64,000 nucleotides of DNA from Roseibium sp. HPY-6 (GCF_040530035.1 NZ_JBEWCD010000002.1:1736001-1800000), one strand, 5' to 3'. Positions 43,635 to 52,698 are shown, counted from the stretch's first letter. The notes: generated by a model from the sequence alone, not told the origin. Numbers and translations: made by a program.

Positions 43635-44648
43635 TCAGTTCTGTGCCGGGAGCGCCTCTCTAATCGCCGCGGCATCAGAAAGAATGTTGTCGACGGCTTC
43701 TGCGCCATAAACATCCTTCGCCTTGGCGTAGACCGGTTGTACCGCTTCACGGAAGGGGCCGATTTCAGGAACGCTGACCTTTGCGCCGGCTTCTTCCATT
43801 TCTGTCAACTGGCTGTCGACCGAGCTTTTTACGAGATCACGGCTGAAGGCAGCTGATTCCGCCGCTGCTTTCAGAACGGCTTCCTTGTCTTCGTCGGAAA
43901 AGCCCTGCCAGGTTTTTTCCGCGATGGTCAGCGGCAGCGGGCTGTAGACGTGACGTGTCAGGGTAATGTTCGGCGCAACCTCGTAAAAGCGCAGAGACTT
44001 GATCGTGTCGACCGGGTTTTCCTGACCGTTGACGATCCCCTGTTGGATCGACAGGTAGACGTCGGTGATCGGCATAACGACGGTCTGGAAGCCGATGGCC
44101 TCCATGGACCAGCGGATCATGTCATTCGGGAAGACACGCATTTTCATCGATTCCGCATCCGTTGGAGATGCGAGCGGCTCATTCGTGGTGAAGCTGCGGA
44201 ATCCGGCTTCCCAGGTCGACAGGACGCGGAAGCCCTTTTCGGGAAGTTTGTCGAACTCGCCCTGCAGCCACTCTGAATTGTCATAGAGTTCCCAGCCCTG
44301 CTCGTAGGTATCAACGAGGAAAGGCATGGCTGTAAGGTTGAGGGTCGGCAGGTGGGTCGCATAGCTGCCCGTTGCGGACACAGTGAAGTCGATGCCGCCG
44401 AGCTGAAGAAGTTCGATGGCCTTCGGGTCGTTTGCCAGCTGGCCTGACGGGAAGATCTGAACTTCGTAGCGGCCGTCCGTGTATTCAGCAACTTTCTCAG
44501 CAAAGAGCTCGGCCGCCGCCTGGCGGGAACCGCCCGGGTTGTCAGTATGGCTGAACCGAAGCGTCTCGGCAGCAAGCACACTGCCGGTGCCGGCAACGAC
44601 AATTGCGGCACTCAAAAAAAGACGTTGCAGGGATTTCTTATCAAGCAT
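43635..44648 (-). CDS. dctP: TRAP transporter substrate-binding protein (DctP type)
   Basis: A 337-residue periplasmic binding protein. ATG 44648 follows GGGAGGAGA; the signal peptide is LFLSAAIVVAGTGSVLAAE. DctP landmarks are RFSHTDNPGGSRQAAAELFAE, GRYEVQIFPSGQL and VYLSIQQGIVNGQENP, the last near the carboxylate-binding Arg segment. It is first in the acid-sugar operon and binds an acid sugar or lactone-derived acid. A GntR-type palindrome lies about 50 bp upstream. Confidence 0.9.
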   Translation of the reverse strand: MLDKKSLQRLFLSAAIVVAGTGSVLAAETLRFSHTDNPGGSRQAAAELFAEKVAEYTDGRYEVQIFPSGQLANDPKAIELLQLGGIDFTVSATGSYATHLPTLNLTAMPFLVDTYEQGWELYDNSEWLQGEFDKLPEKGFRVLSTWEAGFRSFTTNEPLASPTDAESMKMRVFPNDMIRWSMEAIGFQTVVMPITDVYLSIQQGIVNGQENPVDTIKSLRFYEVAPNITLTRHVYSPLPLTIAEKTWQGFSDEDKEAVLKAAAESAAFSRDLVKSSVDSQLTEMEEAGAKVSVPEIGPFREAVQPVYAKAKDVYGAEAVDNILSDAAAIREALPAQN

Positions 44649-44698
44649 TTGGGTCTCCTCCCACGATCGGATTAGGGATCGTATCAAATTGCACATTT

Positions 44699-44716
44699 GT
44701 TTGCGTATACGTAAAC
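44699..44716. promoter_or_regulatory. GntR-type palindromic operator
   Basis: GTTTGCGTATACGTAAAC is an 18-bp palindrome with one mismatched pair, centred on GTATAC as in many FadR-subfamily GntR sites. It lies between the divergent dctP and Gfo/Idh genes. On the minus strand TTGACA (44725-44730) lies upstream, so the site would cover the -10 region. Confidence 0.65.
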
Positions 44717-44837
44717 CAATCCCTTGTCAACTCGGCCGTTGTCTACTATCACCAAGGGCAAAGGGCGGTGGCCGAAAGTGTCCTGCTGAAATCAACGGAT
44801 GGCAGTTGCACATCCCAAAAGAAGGGGAGGAGAACCT

Positions 44838-45875
44838 ATGCTTGAGGGGCGCGAAACCTTGCGTGTTGCGTGTCTGGGAGCCGGTTATTTCGCCCGGTTT
44901 CACTACGAAGCGTGGCGAAAGCTGCCGCGCGTCAGGCTCGTTGGTGCCTGCGATCGGGATCTGGAAAAGGCACGTGCAACAGGCCTGTCATCCTTTGATG
45001 AACTGGACACGATGCTCAAGATGGCAACGCCCGACCTGCTCGACATCATCACGCCGCCGCCGACACATCTCGTCGCAATCAAGGCAGCGATCGAGTACGG
45101 CGTCAGAGCCGTCATTTGCCAGAAACCGTTCTGCAATTCGCTTGAAGAAGCGAAACACGCAACGGAACTCGCGGAGGCGGCAGGCGTGGTGCTCGTCGTT
45201 CATGAGAACTTCCGGTTCCAGCCGTGGTACAGAACGTTGAAGCAGGCAATCGATGAACGTCTGATCGGAGATCTCCACCAGGTTACCTTTCGACTGCGCA
45301 CCGGTGACGGACAGGGGCCGGGCGCCTATCTGGACCGTCAGCCATATTTCCAGACGATGCCGCAGCTGCTTATTCACGAGACCGGCGTGCACTGGATCGA
45401 CACGTTTCGCTATCTGATCGGTGAACCCGAAGCCGTCTATGCGGACCTGAGGAAAATGAATCCGGTCATCGCAGGAGAAGACGCGGGATATTTCATCCTG
45501 GATTATCCGGGCGGCGTAAGGGCGCTCTTTGACGGCAACAGGCTGCTCGATCATTCAGCGGAAAATTGCCGCACCACGCTTGGTGAGGCTCTTGTTGAAG
45601 GAACGCGCGGAACGCTCTCACTGGCCGGGGACGGCTCGGTCCGCTTGAGGCATTTCGGCACCCAGGAGGACAAGGTCCTGCTTGCGCCGCGGCAGTGGGA
45701 GGGCTTTGGCGGCGATTGCGTCAAGAATCTGATATGTCACGTCGTTGATGGTTTGCTCGACGGCAAACCCTTGGAGAACGAGGCGAGGGACTATCTCAAG
45801 GTGATTGCAATCGAACAGGCGATTTATCAGTCTGACCGCTTGGGGCAGAAAATTCGGGAGTTTGTAAGTGCTTGA
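44838..45875 (+). CDS. Gfo/Idh/MocA-family dehydrogenase of the acid-sugar cluster
   Basis: A 345-residue NAD(P)-dependent oxidoreductase: Rossmann motif VACLGAGYFARFHYEAW (about 10-26), AVICQKPFCNSLEEA (catalytic Lys in QKP) and LLIHETGVHWIDTFRYLIG. ATG 44838 has a strong GGGGAGGAG site. Divergent from the TRAP operon and overlapping the GntR gene, it probably oxidises the imported sugar or acid to the keto form that the kinase needs. Confidence 0.88.
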   Translation: MLEGRETLRVACLGAGYFARFHYEAWRKLPRVRLVGACDRDLEKARATGLSSFDELDTMLKMATPDLLDIITPPPTHLVAIKAAIEYGVRAVICQKPFCNSLEEAKHATELAEAAGVVLVVHENFRFQPWYRTLKQAIDERLIGDLHQVTFRLRTGDGQGPGAYLDRQPYFQTMPQLLIHETGVHWIDTFRYLIGEPEAVYADLRKMNPVIAGEDAGYFILDYPGGVRALFDGNRLLDHSAENCRTTLGEALVEGTRGTLSLAGDGSVRLRHFGTQEDKVLLAPRQWEGFGGDCVKNLICHVVDGLLDGKPLENEARDYLKVIAIEQAIYQSDRLGQKIREFVSA

Positions 45876-46542
45876 AGCGCCGAAACCCAAGACGATCACG
45901 ACACAGGCGATGGAGCAGATCCGTCAGCTGATCTTCGACGGTGAACTGGCGGCAGGGTCCGATCATCTTGAGAGCGAACTTGCCGATCGTCTCGGCATGT
46001 CACGTACACCCGTGCGGGAAGCGACCTTGATGCTGGCGCAGCAGGGCCTGCTGGAAGTACGGCCACGCAAGGGCGTGCGGATCGCAACGCTCTCCTTGAA
46101 GGATATGGAAGATATTTATGCCGTCCTGACGGAACTCGAAAGCCTTGCGGCGGAAGAAGCAGCGGACAAAGGCTATTCGGAAGACGATCTTGAAGCGCTT
46201 CAACAGTCGATTGAGGCAATGGAAGACGCCCTTGAACGGCAGGACAGGGAGGCGTGGGCAATCGCCGACAACGCCTTTCACGAAGAGCTGGTCCGCCTCG
46301 GCGGCAATTCGCGCGTGCAGACGATCGTCTCGATGATGGCAAACCAGGTGAGGCGCGCGCGCGCCATGACCCTTTTCATTCGTCCTTTGCCGGTGAAGTC
46401 GAATGAGGATCACCGCGCTGTTTACGACGCGATCCGGCTGGGAGACGCGGCACAGGCCCGCGAACGGCACCGCAACCACCGCCGCGACGCCCGGAAGGTC
46501 CTGATTGAATTGCTCAAAAAGCACAAATTGTTTCAGCTATAG
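45868..46542 (+). CDS. GntR-family regulator (FadR subfamily)
   Basis: A 224-residue regulator: winged helix with LESELADRLGMSRTPVREATLMLAQQGLLEV (about 31-61) and an all-helical FCD effector domain with metal/ligand residues (DNAFHEELVRLGGN, EDHRAVYDAI). GTG 45868 lies inside the Gfo/Idh 3' end with GGGAG upstream, so it is coupled. It presumably represses both this transcript and the divergent TRAP operon through the GTATAC palindrome at 44699. Confidence 0.9.
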   Translation: MLEAPKPKTITTQAMEQIRQLIFDGELAAGSDHLESELADRLGMSRTPVREATLMLAQQGLLEVRPRKGVRIATLSLKDMEDIYAVLTELESLAAEEAADKGYSEDDLEALQQSIEAMEDALERQDREAWAIADNAFHEELVRLGGNSRVQTIVSMMANQVRRARAMTLFIRPLPVKSNEDHRAVYDAIRLGDAAQARERHRNHRRDARKVLIELLKKHKLFQL

Positions 46543-46625
46543 GTTTCTTGCCAGATAGCTCGCTCTCGGGCCACTTTGTCGTCCCGGTCCAGAGCGCGGC
46601 CTTCAACTCAAATGCGCCATCCATC

Positions 46626-46752
46626 GTCATCCCGGCCAAGCGCAGCGCGAGCCGGGATCGGAGAGGCATAAGCCTGTCGGCGGTCCTGCGCCCTAATTGA
46701 AGATCACCGGCTCCCCGATCCCGGCTCTCCGCTTCGCTGCGTCCGGGATGAC
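46626..46752. repeat. 127-bp palindromic dispersed repeat, copy A
   Basis: It begins GTCATCCCGGCCAAGC and ends CGTCCGGGATGAC; the ends are inverted complements, so it can fold into a long hairpin. Near-identical to copy B, same length, 192 bp away. Confidence 0.8.
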
Positions 46753-46817
46753 GAGATTGGGAGAGAAGCCATTCTTATGATTTTTTTCAGCCGCTACGTT
46801 GTTTTCACTTCTTTGTC

Positions 46818-46944
46818 GTCATCCCGGTCAAGCGAAGCGCGCGCCGGGATCGGAGAGGCATAAGCCTGTCGGCGGTCCTGCGCCCTAATTGAAGATCACC
46901 GGCTCCCCGATCCCGGCTCTTCGTTTCACTGCGTCCGGGATGAC
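46818..46944. repeat. 127-bp palindromic dispersed repeat, copy B
   Basis: Same length as copy A and nearly identical, differing at a few bases near both ends. The middle 75 bases, from GATCGGAGAGGCATAAGC to CGATCCCGGCTCT, appear unchanged. Confidence 0.8.
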
Positions 46945-47091
46945 GTGAGAGGGAAAGGGGCGAAGCGTTGAGCATCATTGGTGTGATGTGGCGCGGTTCC
47001 GCATCAGTGTTCTGGCCCAGTTGGCAGTTGGTGGGAACGAAAATTGAGGCGAATTCACATGGTCTCGTCTTACGGAAGATCTCGCAATCTT

Positions 47092-47199
47092 GTCATTCCT
47101 GCGGAGGCAGGAACCCAGTAAACACCCGGCCTGCGCCGAAGCCATAGGGGCCCCGGGTTACTGGTTCCCGGATCTCCGCTTCGCCGCGTCCGGGATGAC
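47092..47199. repeat. Related palindromic repeat, copy C
   Basis: Starts GTCATTCCTGCGGAGG and ends GTCCGGGATGAC, the same outer ends with a different core. It lies just after the stop of the DUF2585 gene and may help end that transcript. Confidence 0.7.
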
Positions 47200-47221
47200 A
47201 ATAGTAACGGCTTGTGGCCCG

Positions 47222-47776
47222 TTATCCGCCTTGCCAGGTCTTGATGGCCTCGATGGGATAAAGAAGCATAATCACATTCAAAGTGAGATTGTCCCTGATC
47301 ACCCAAAGCGCCAGCAGTTCAAAGACGATGGCAACGAGGATTGTGACCCAGACCGGCACGCGCCAGGCAAAGAAGAATCCGGCCAGCATCCAGATGATGT
47401 CGAAGACGGAGTTCAAAACGCTGTCACCTGTGTAACCGACGGCAATAGTTGCCTCGCGATAGCGATCGATGATCCATGGGCTGTTTTCGGCAACTTCCCA
47501 CGCCGCTTCGAGAAAAATCGCCCCAAGCGCGCGTTCGCAGACGCTGTTGCGCTGGAACAGGAGCCAAAGCACCCAATAGAAAATGAAGCCGTGGATGATA
47601 TGCGAGAACGTGTACCAGTCGGCGATGTGCTGAGACGAGCCGGCAAGATCGTCTGCCGGCGTCCAGAACAGGACATAGCCACAGTCGCAGATTGGAATGC
47701 GGCCCATGGCCAGCAGGATGACAGCCGTGGCAACGATCATTAGGACGCCGATGATCAGGCATTTCTTATGGCTCAA
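47222..47776 (-). CDS. DUF2585 (UPF0314) membrane protein
   Basis: A 184-residue protein with about five hydrophobic segments. The CDCGYVLFW and FLEAAWEVAENSPWIIDRYREATIAVGYTGDS blocks are hallmarks of this alphaproteobacterial family, whose function is unknown. It starts at TTG 47776 with TGGAG nine bases before; an in-frame TAA just upstream rules out a longer protein. Single gene, minus strand. Confidence 0.85.
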   Translation of the reverse strand: MSHKKCLIIGVLMIVATAVILLAMGRIPICDCGYVLFWTPADDLAGSSQHIADWYTFSHIIHGFIFYWVLWLLFQRNSVCERALGAIFLEAAWEVAENSPWIIDRYREATIAVGYTGDSVLNSVFDIIWMLAGFFFAWRVPVWVTILVAIVFELLALWVIRDNLTLNVIMLLYPIEAIKTWQGG

Positions 47777-47828
47777 ATGTGATTACTCCAGTCTCAGAAA
47801 AATGAGAATAAAGAGGGCCATACCGATA

Positions 47829-48317
47829 CTACTTCTTAAGTAACCGTGCCAGATATGACTCCAATGTACGAGTGCATTCTTCGCTGTGTATTTCAACAGA
47901 ATCATAAGGAAGATAAAAAAGGTAGTTCGCTGGAGAATTCGGGTTGGTAAATAATTTGTAGTTACAATTTCTGGGAATTTCATTCACCAACGGATAAATA
48001 CCCAGTTCTCGAATTCTCACAATGTCCTTTTCCAGAAACTCGTATTCAGCGAGGTCATTTTCGGAGATTGCCGCATCAAAACAATTGAAAACACGTCCAT
48101 CCGGACCAGAAAAAATCACCACGTTCTTGTTTGCCGGAAGCCGCTTTTGGACTTCTGCCACTCTTTCCAGAACAGTCAACCACGACACCGGGCATCGGGA
48201 ACTGCCGAGCGTTTGGCCAAGTGCGGGTTGAAGTGCAGGTCCCAGCGTAAGCCAAAGTCCAACCAGGACAAACCAGCGAAAGTGGATCAATAGATTGAAG
48301 GGCTGACAGCGCGTCAT
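47829..48317 (-). CDS. Secreted protein of unknown function (162 aa)
   Basis: A 162-residue protein with a cleavable signal peptide, hydrophobic WFVLVGLWLTLGPALQPALG, ending near residue 34. The mature part has four cysteines (C42, C79 and two later: NCNYK, EECTR), possibly two disulfides in the periplasm. No family recognised. Base composition is lower in GC than its neighbours, hinting at acquisition. The ribosome site is weak. Confidence 0.65.
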   Translation of the reverse strand: MTRCQPFNLLIHFRWFVLVGLWLTLGPALQPALGQTLGSSRCPVSWLTVLERVAEVQKRLPANKNVVIFSGPDGRVFNCFDAAISENDLAEYEFLEKDIVRIRELGIYPLVNEIPRNCNYKLFTNPNSPANYLFYLPYDSVEIHSEECTRTLESYLARLLKK

Positions 48318-48522
48318 TTCTAACCTGGCTTGAAACAGCGCGCCTGGAAGGTCCGATGCGCGCTCACCTCACATATTCACTCTGGAATTTTCTTCACATT
48401 CCCTCTATGACCTTGCGCCAACGAAACATCAATCCGTCCGGCCCTTGAGAGTGTTGTTGCGCACCGGTTTCAACCGTCGCGATTGCGCAGCCCCTGCCGG
48501 ATCAACGGACCAGGAGACTTTC

Positions 48523-50124
48523 ATGGCTGGCCTCAATGGCGCGGCGCCGTTTCAAGCACGGCGTACGTTTGCGATCATTTCACACCCGGATGCGGGTAAG
48601 ACGACCCTGACCGAAAAGCTTCTTCTGTCGGGTGGGGCGATCCGTGCGGCGGGGCAGGTGAGGGCGCGCGGCGAGCGCCGCCGGGCCCGTTCCGACTGGA
48701 TGAAGATCGAGCAGGAACGCGGGATTTCCGTCTCGTCCTCCGTCATGACCTTCGAGCGCAAGGGCATTATCTACAATCTGCTCGACACGCCGGGCCACGA
48801 GGACTTTTCCGAAGACACCTACCGCACGCTGACGGCTGTTGACGCTGCGATCATGGTGATCGACGCCGCCAAGGGCATCGAGACCCAGACCCGCAAGCTT
48901 TTCGAAGTTTGCCGCCTGCGCGATATTCCGATCATCACCTTCGTCAACAAGATCGACCGGGAAGGTCGCCATGCCCTGGAAATCCTCGACGAGGTTCAGG
49001 AAGCCTTGGCGCTCGACGTCTCGCCGCAAACCTGGCCGGTCGGCATGGGCTCTGACTTCTTCGGCGTCTATGACTGGCAGAAAAAGAAGTTTCACACGTC
49101 TGAAGGCGAGCGCGGCGGGCCTTATGCGGAAACAAAGGACGTGTCGGGTCTCGAAGACGAGACGCTGACGGGAACCGTGTTCGACCGGATCATGGAGGAG
49201 CTCACCGAGAACGTGGAACTCGGCGCGGAAGGGTATGCCGAATTCGACAAGGAAAGTTTCCTTGAAGGTCACCTGACGCCGGTCTTTTTCGGGTCGGCGC
49301 TGCGCGACTACGGCATTGAGGAAGTGCTCGATTTCATTGCCGACAACGCCCCGGCGCCCCATTCCCAGCCGGCCACCGGCGGGCGCACGATCATGCCGGA
49401 AGAAGACAAGGTCACCGGCTTCGTCTTCAAGGTGCAGGCTAACATGGATCCCAAGCACCGGGACCGCATTGCCTTCGTGCGCCTATGCTCGGGCACCTTC
49501 AAGCGCGGCATGAAGCTGAAACATGTGCGCGCGAACAAGCAGATAGCCGTGTCGGCACCGATCTTTTTCTTTGCCGAGGAGCGCGAGATTGCAGATCTGG
49601 CTTATCCGGGCGATGTCATTGGCGTCCCGAACCATGGCCAGCTGCGCGTCGGTGATACGTTGACCGAGGGTGAGAACATTCACGTCACGGGCCTACCGGC
49701 TTTTGCCCCGGAAATCCTGCGCCGGGTGCGCCTTTCCGACACCATGCGCGTCAAGCAGATGCGTCAGGGTCTTCAGGATCTTGCCGAGGAAGGTCTTGTC
49801 CAGATCTTCAAGCCGGATCTCGGCTCCAACTGGATTGTCGGCGTGGTCGGAGCGCTTCAGCTCGATGTTGTCGTCGATCGCCTGAAAGCGGAATACGGCA
49901 CGGAGATCGGCTTTGAAGCTGTTCCCTACAACACCGCCCGCTGGATCGAGACGGACAGTCAGACGCTGCAGAAGATCATCGAGGCGCATCGCATGTCGGT
50001 CGCCAACGACCGGGACGACAAGCCGGTGTTCCTGTTCAAGAACGCCTGGGAAGTCGGTCATGTCACCGAGAAATTCCCAGACGTGACCTTCCGCGAGACG
50101 CGCGAGATCGTCTACGAGGCCTAG
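48523..50124 (+). CDS. prfC: Peptide chain release factor 3
   Basis: A 533-residue translational GTPase that recycles RF1/RF2 after termination. G motifs: SHPDAGKTTLTEKLLL (G1), ERGISVSSSVMTFE (switch I), DTPGHEDFSEDTYR (G3) and NKIDREG (G4). The C-terminal part has RVRLSDTMRVKQMRQGLQDLAEEG, typical of RF3 rather than EF-G. ATG 48523 follows CAGGAGA; the frame opens further upstream without conserved content. Confidence 0.95.
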   Translation: MAGLNGAAPFQARRTFAIISHPDAGKTTLTEKLLLSGGAIRAAGQVRARGERRRARSDWMKIEQERGISVSSSVMTFERKGIIYNLLDTPGHEDFSEDTYRTLTAVDAAIMVIDAAKGIETQTRKLFEVCRLRDIPIITFVNKIDREGRHALEILDEVQEALALDVSPQTWPVGMGSDFFGVYDWQKKKFHTSEGERGGPYAETKDVSGLEDETLTGTVFDRIMEELTENVELGAEGYAEFDKESFLEGHLTPVFFGSALRDYGIEEVLDFIADNAPAPHSQPATGGRTIMPEEDKVTGFVFKVQANMDPKHRDRIAFVRLCSGTFKRGMKLKHVRANKQIAVSAPIFFFAEEREIADLAYPGDVIGVPNHGQLRVGDTLTEGENIHVTGLPAFAPEILRRVRLSDTMRVKQMRQGLQDLAEEGLVQIFKPDLGSNWIVGVVGALQLDVVVDRLKAEYGTEIGFEAVPYNTARWIETDSQTLQKIIEAHRMSVANDRDDKPVFLFKNAWEVGHVTEKFPDVTFRETREIVYEA

Positions 50125-50149
50125 GCGCTGAACCGCCGGAGGGCGCGTG

Positions 50150-50608
50150 ATGACTGTAACCATTCGGCCTGTGGTGCAATCCGACCTTGATCTTGTCTGC
50201 CGCCACAGAGAAGAAATGTTCCGCTCGTCCGGGCACCCGGAAGAGGTGTTGGCCGAAATGGTTGGCCCATACCGCGCATGGCAGGAGGCCTCTCTCGAAG
50301 ATGGTTCCTATTTCGGCTTTGTTGCGGAATGTGACGGAACCGCCGTCGGCGGCATCGGCGGGATGATGCTGGACTGGCCGCCGCATCCGCTACATCCGCA
50401 AAGCAGCAAGAGAGGCTATATCCTCAATCTCTTTGTCGAGCCGGGCTGGCGCGGACAGGGGATTGCAAGAGACCTGATGCGCGCCGTGGAAACGGACCTT
50501 CGCGCCCGCGGTCTCTCCTTCGCTATCCTTCATGCGACCCAACAGGGGCGGTCTCTTTACGAAAAATCCGGCTGGAAGCCGACCTCGGAAATGGCACGGC
50601 AGATCTGA
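50150..50608 (+). CDS. GNAT family N-acetyltransferase
   Basis: A 152-residue GNAT protein with acetyl-CoA motif LFVEPGWRGQGIARDLM (about 94-110) and YEKSGW near the C-terminus. GGAGG lies 7 bases before ATG 50150; an adjacent GTG could also serve. It follows prfC by 25 bp and may share its transcript. Substrate unknown. Confidence 0.85.
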   Translation: MTVTIRPVVQSDLDLVCRHREEMFRSSGHPEEVLAEMVGPYRAWQEASLEDGSYFGFVAECDGTAVGGIGGMMLDWPPHPLHPQSSKRGYILNLFVEPGWRGQGIARDLMRAVETDLRARGLSFAILHATQQGRSLYEKSGWKPTSEMARQI

Positions 50609-50781
50609 CCCTCACCCGGGCAACAGGCATTGGGAGATGCGCCTGATTTTGGGAGGTGTGCTCAAGGCGATCTCAAGAAGTGCCGCCTTCCTTATGACAA
50701 CTACTGATCCGAAGGCTGGATGCGCCGAGCGCAGCTGTTAAGATTGCAAGTCGAGTTGTCCTCTTGGAATGGGGAACCGCA

Positions 50782-51522
50782 ATGGCAGGCTATGACAAGA
50801 ATCCCTCACCATATCTGCAGCAATCGGTCGCCGAAAATCCCTACAGGCTTCTGGAGTGGACTGTCTTTCTCAACGAGCTGGGATCTGTCAAAGGCAAGCG
50901 CGTTCTGGATCTTGCCTGTGGCGACGGCCGCCTGACGCGTGTTCTGGCGCATGGCGGTGCGGCTGAGGTCCTGGGGCTTGATGTTTCGGAAGAAATGCTG
51001 GACCGGGCAAAGGAACAGAATGCCGTCGGCCAGCCCGAAGCCTTTGCGGACCGGATCACCTATGCGCACATCAGCGCGGCGGACGACATGTTCGAAATGA
51101 CACCGCCGGCTGACATGGTCACGGCGATGTATCTGTTTCACTACGCGCAAAGCGTGGATGAACTTAACCGCATGTGCGGCCTGATCGGCCGGAACCTTGC
51201 GCCGGGTGGACGCTTTGTCACCTATACGATCAATCCGGATTACGATTTCACCAGCGCGCCCGACGACATGGAAGCGCGCATCGGCTTTCGGTATCGGACC
51301 ATCGACCCGCCTGCCCACGCGCTGGTCATTAATGACTTCGAGGTTCCGATCTGGCAATGGAGCCGGTTGCAGCACGAACAGGCGCTGGAACTTGCCGGGC
51401 TATCGAACATCTGCTGGCATCCGCTGCGCTTCCCGCCGGACCAGCGCCACCACGTGGTCGGCTGGGCCTGGTATCTCGACAACCCGAGCTGCGTTGTCCT
51501 GTCGGCGGAAAAGATGGGGTAA
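50782..51522 (+). CDS. Class I SAM-dependent methyltransferase
   Basis: A 246-residue methyltransferase: SAM motif I VLDLACGDGRLTRVLA (about 40-55), LGLDVSEEMLDRAKE for motif II, and ADMVTAMYLFHYA (motif post-I). It resembles ubiquinone/toxoflavin-type methyltransferases (Methyltransf_25). Start at ATG 50782 after TGGGGA. The substrate cannot be predicted; a free-standing gene between GNAT and HD hydrolase genes. Confidence 0.85.
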   Translation: MAGYDKNPSPYLQQSVAENPYRLLEWTVFLNELGSVKGKRVLDLACGDGRLTRVLAHGGAAEVLGLDVSEEMLDRAKEQNAVGQPEAFADRITYAHISAADDMFEMTPPADMVTAMYLFHYAQSVDELNRMCGLIGRNLAPGGRFVTYTINPDYDFTSAPDDMEARIGFRYRTIDPPAHALVINDFEVPIWQWSRLQHEQALELAGLSNICWHPLRFPPDQRHHVVGWAWYLDNPSCVVLSAEKMG

Positions 51523-51527
51523 GCCGG

Positions 51528-51677
51528 ATGTTCCGCTATGTCGTCCAATGGCTTTGGAACGATCATTGGCAGCTCGTTCGAATCCCTGACGACATTTGCC
51601 TGACACAAAACTTCGCAACCTTGGACAATCGGTCAGAATTTGTTTTTAATTCCACGGATAGCTCGGGAACTTTTTGA
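51528..51677 (+). CDS. Possible small protein (49 aa)
   Basis: A 49-codon frame filling the gap between the methyltransferase and the HD gene, starting MFRYVVQWLWNDHWQLVRIP. GGGGT lies upstream. It ends 3 bp before the next ATG, an operon-like fit. Family unknown and composition ordinary; it could be a chance frame. Confidence 0.3.
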   Translation: MFRYVVQWLWNDHWQLVRIPDDICLTQNFATLDNRSEFVFNSTDSSGTF

Positions 51678-51680
51678 ATA

Positions 51681-52526
51681 ATGATTACGGTGCCGGAATT
51701 AGCGGCCGATGCGCTCGGTGACTTCCTGACAGCCTACGTGCAGCGTCGTTTCGGCCAGTCCGATCCGGAACTGGCGGAACTGGTGCCCTCGTTCGCCCGG
51801 ATTGCGTTGGAATGTATCGGCAACAGCGATGCGCTCTATCACAATATCGAGCATACGATGCTGGTCACCCTGGCCGGGCACGACATTCTGCGGGGGCGTG
51901 CGCTTCACATGCATATGGCGCCGACGGATTACGCGCACATGATTGCCGCCTGCCTCACACATGATATCGGCTATGTGCGTGGCATTCTGCCGGGGGACGA
52001 TGAGGACGGTTTTGTTGTCGATAGCGATGGCAGGAAGGTAAAGCTGGCGCGTGGTGCTTCGGATGCCGCCCTGACGCCATATCACGTCGACAGGTCCAAG
52101 CTTTATGTGTTTCAGCGGCTCGCAGGGACAGACCTGCTCGACCCTGCGCGCGTCGCGGAAGCCGTTGAAGGAACGCGGTTTCCAGGCCGCTTTCCCGACG
52201 AGGATGAGCCTGCCTGCGAGGAGGCCAATCTCCTGAGAGCAGCCGATTTCATCGGACAGTTAGGCGACCCGCACTACATCCGCAAGGCGAATGCGCTTTA
52301 TTACGAGTTCGAGGAAGCCGGCCTCAACAAGCAGCTCGGTTACGAAACGCCGGCGGACCTTGTGCATCGGTATCCGCAGTTCTATTGGAACAGCGTGGCC
52401 CCCTATATTCAAAAAGCGATTGAGTACTTGAAAATCACGGCGTCCGGCCGCCAGTGGATCGCAAACCTTTATTCTAACCTTCTTCTGGCTGAAAAAGACA
52501 TGACGCTTCTCGGCCCTCAGCGCTAA
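51681..52526 (+). CDS. HD-domain metal-dependent phosphohydrolase
   Basis: A 281-residue HD protein. Metal-binding residues are seen in LYHNIEHTMLVTLAGHDIL (first His), CLTHDIGYVRG (the HD pair, about residues 94-96) and LLRAADFIGQLGDP (distal Asp). Such proteins cleave nucleotides or signalling phosphates; the specific substrate is unknown. ATG 51681 has only a weak GGGA site. Confidence 0.82.
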   Translation: MITVPELAADALGDFLTAYVQRRFGQSDPELAELVPSFARIALECIGNSDALYHNIEHTMLVTLAGHDILRGRALHMHMAPTDYAHMIAACLTHDIGYVRGILPGDDEDGFVVDSDGRKVKLARGASDAALTPYHVDRSKLYVFQRLAGTDLLDPARVAEAVEGTRFPGRFPDEDEPACEEANLLRAADFIGQLGDPHYIRKANALYYEFEEAGLNKQLGYETPADLVHRYPQFYWNSVAPYIQKAIEYLKITASGRQWIANLYSNLLLAEKDMTLLGPQR

Positions 52527-52698
52527 ATGAAAACAGACGAAGATTTCCAAAAGGATGTTGATTGATCGAGCACATCATAGGTGCCGCATTCACCGTTGAT
52601 ACAATCAGTGAAAGCCCTGTTTCGCGTTTCAATTTCCGCGCGAAAGTCTCTAAGCTGGATATCAACGAAAACCATCGCGATTGAAAGAAGAGGGTGTC

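Larger units (their letters stand above)
46543..47221. other. Intergenic region filled with palindromic repeats
   Basis: About 680 bases with no gene I can support. Three copies of a dispersed repeat family make up most of it, listed separately. An incomplete further piece (GTCGTCCCGGTCCAGAGCG) lies at 46579. A plus frame of 217 codons from 47090 runs through repeat and antisense to DUF2585 and is not credible. Confidence 0.7.

Noticed and set aside
47090..47743. 217-codon plus frame
   Set aside because: It starts in a palindromic repeat and then runs antisense to the DUF2585 gene, whose conserved blocks are clear.
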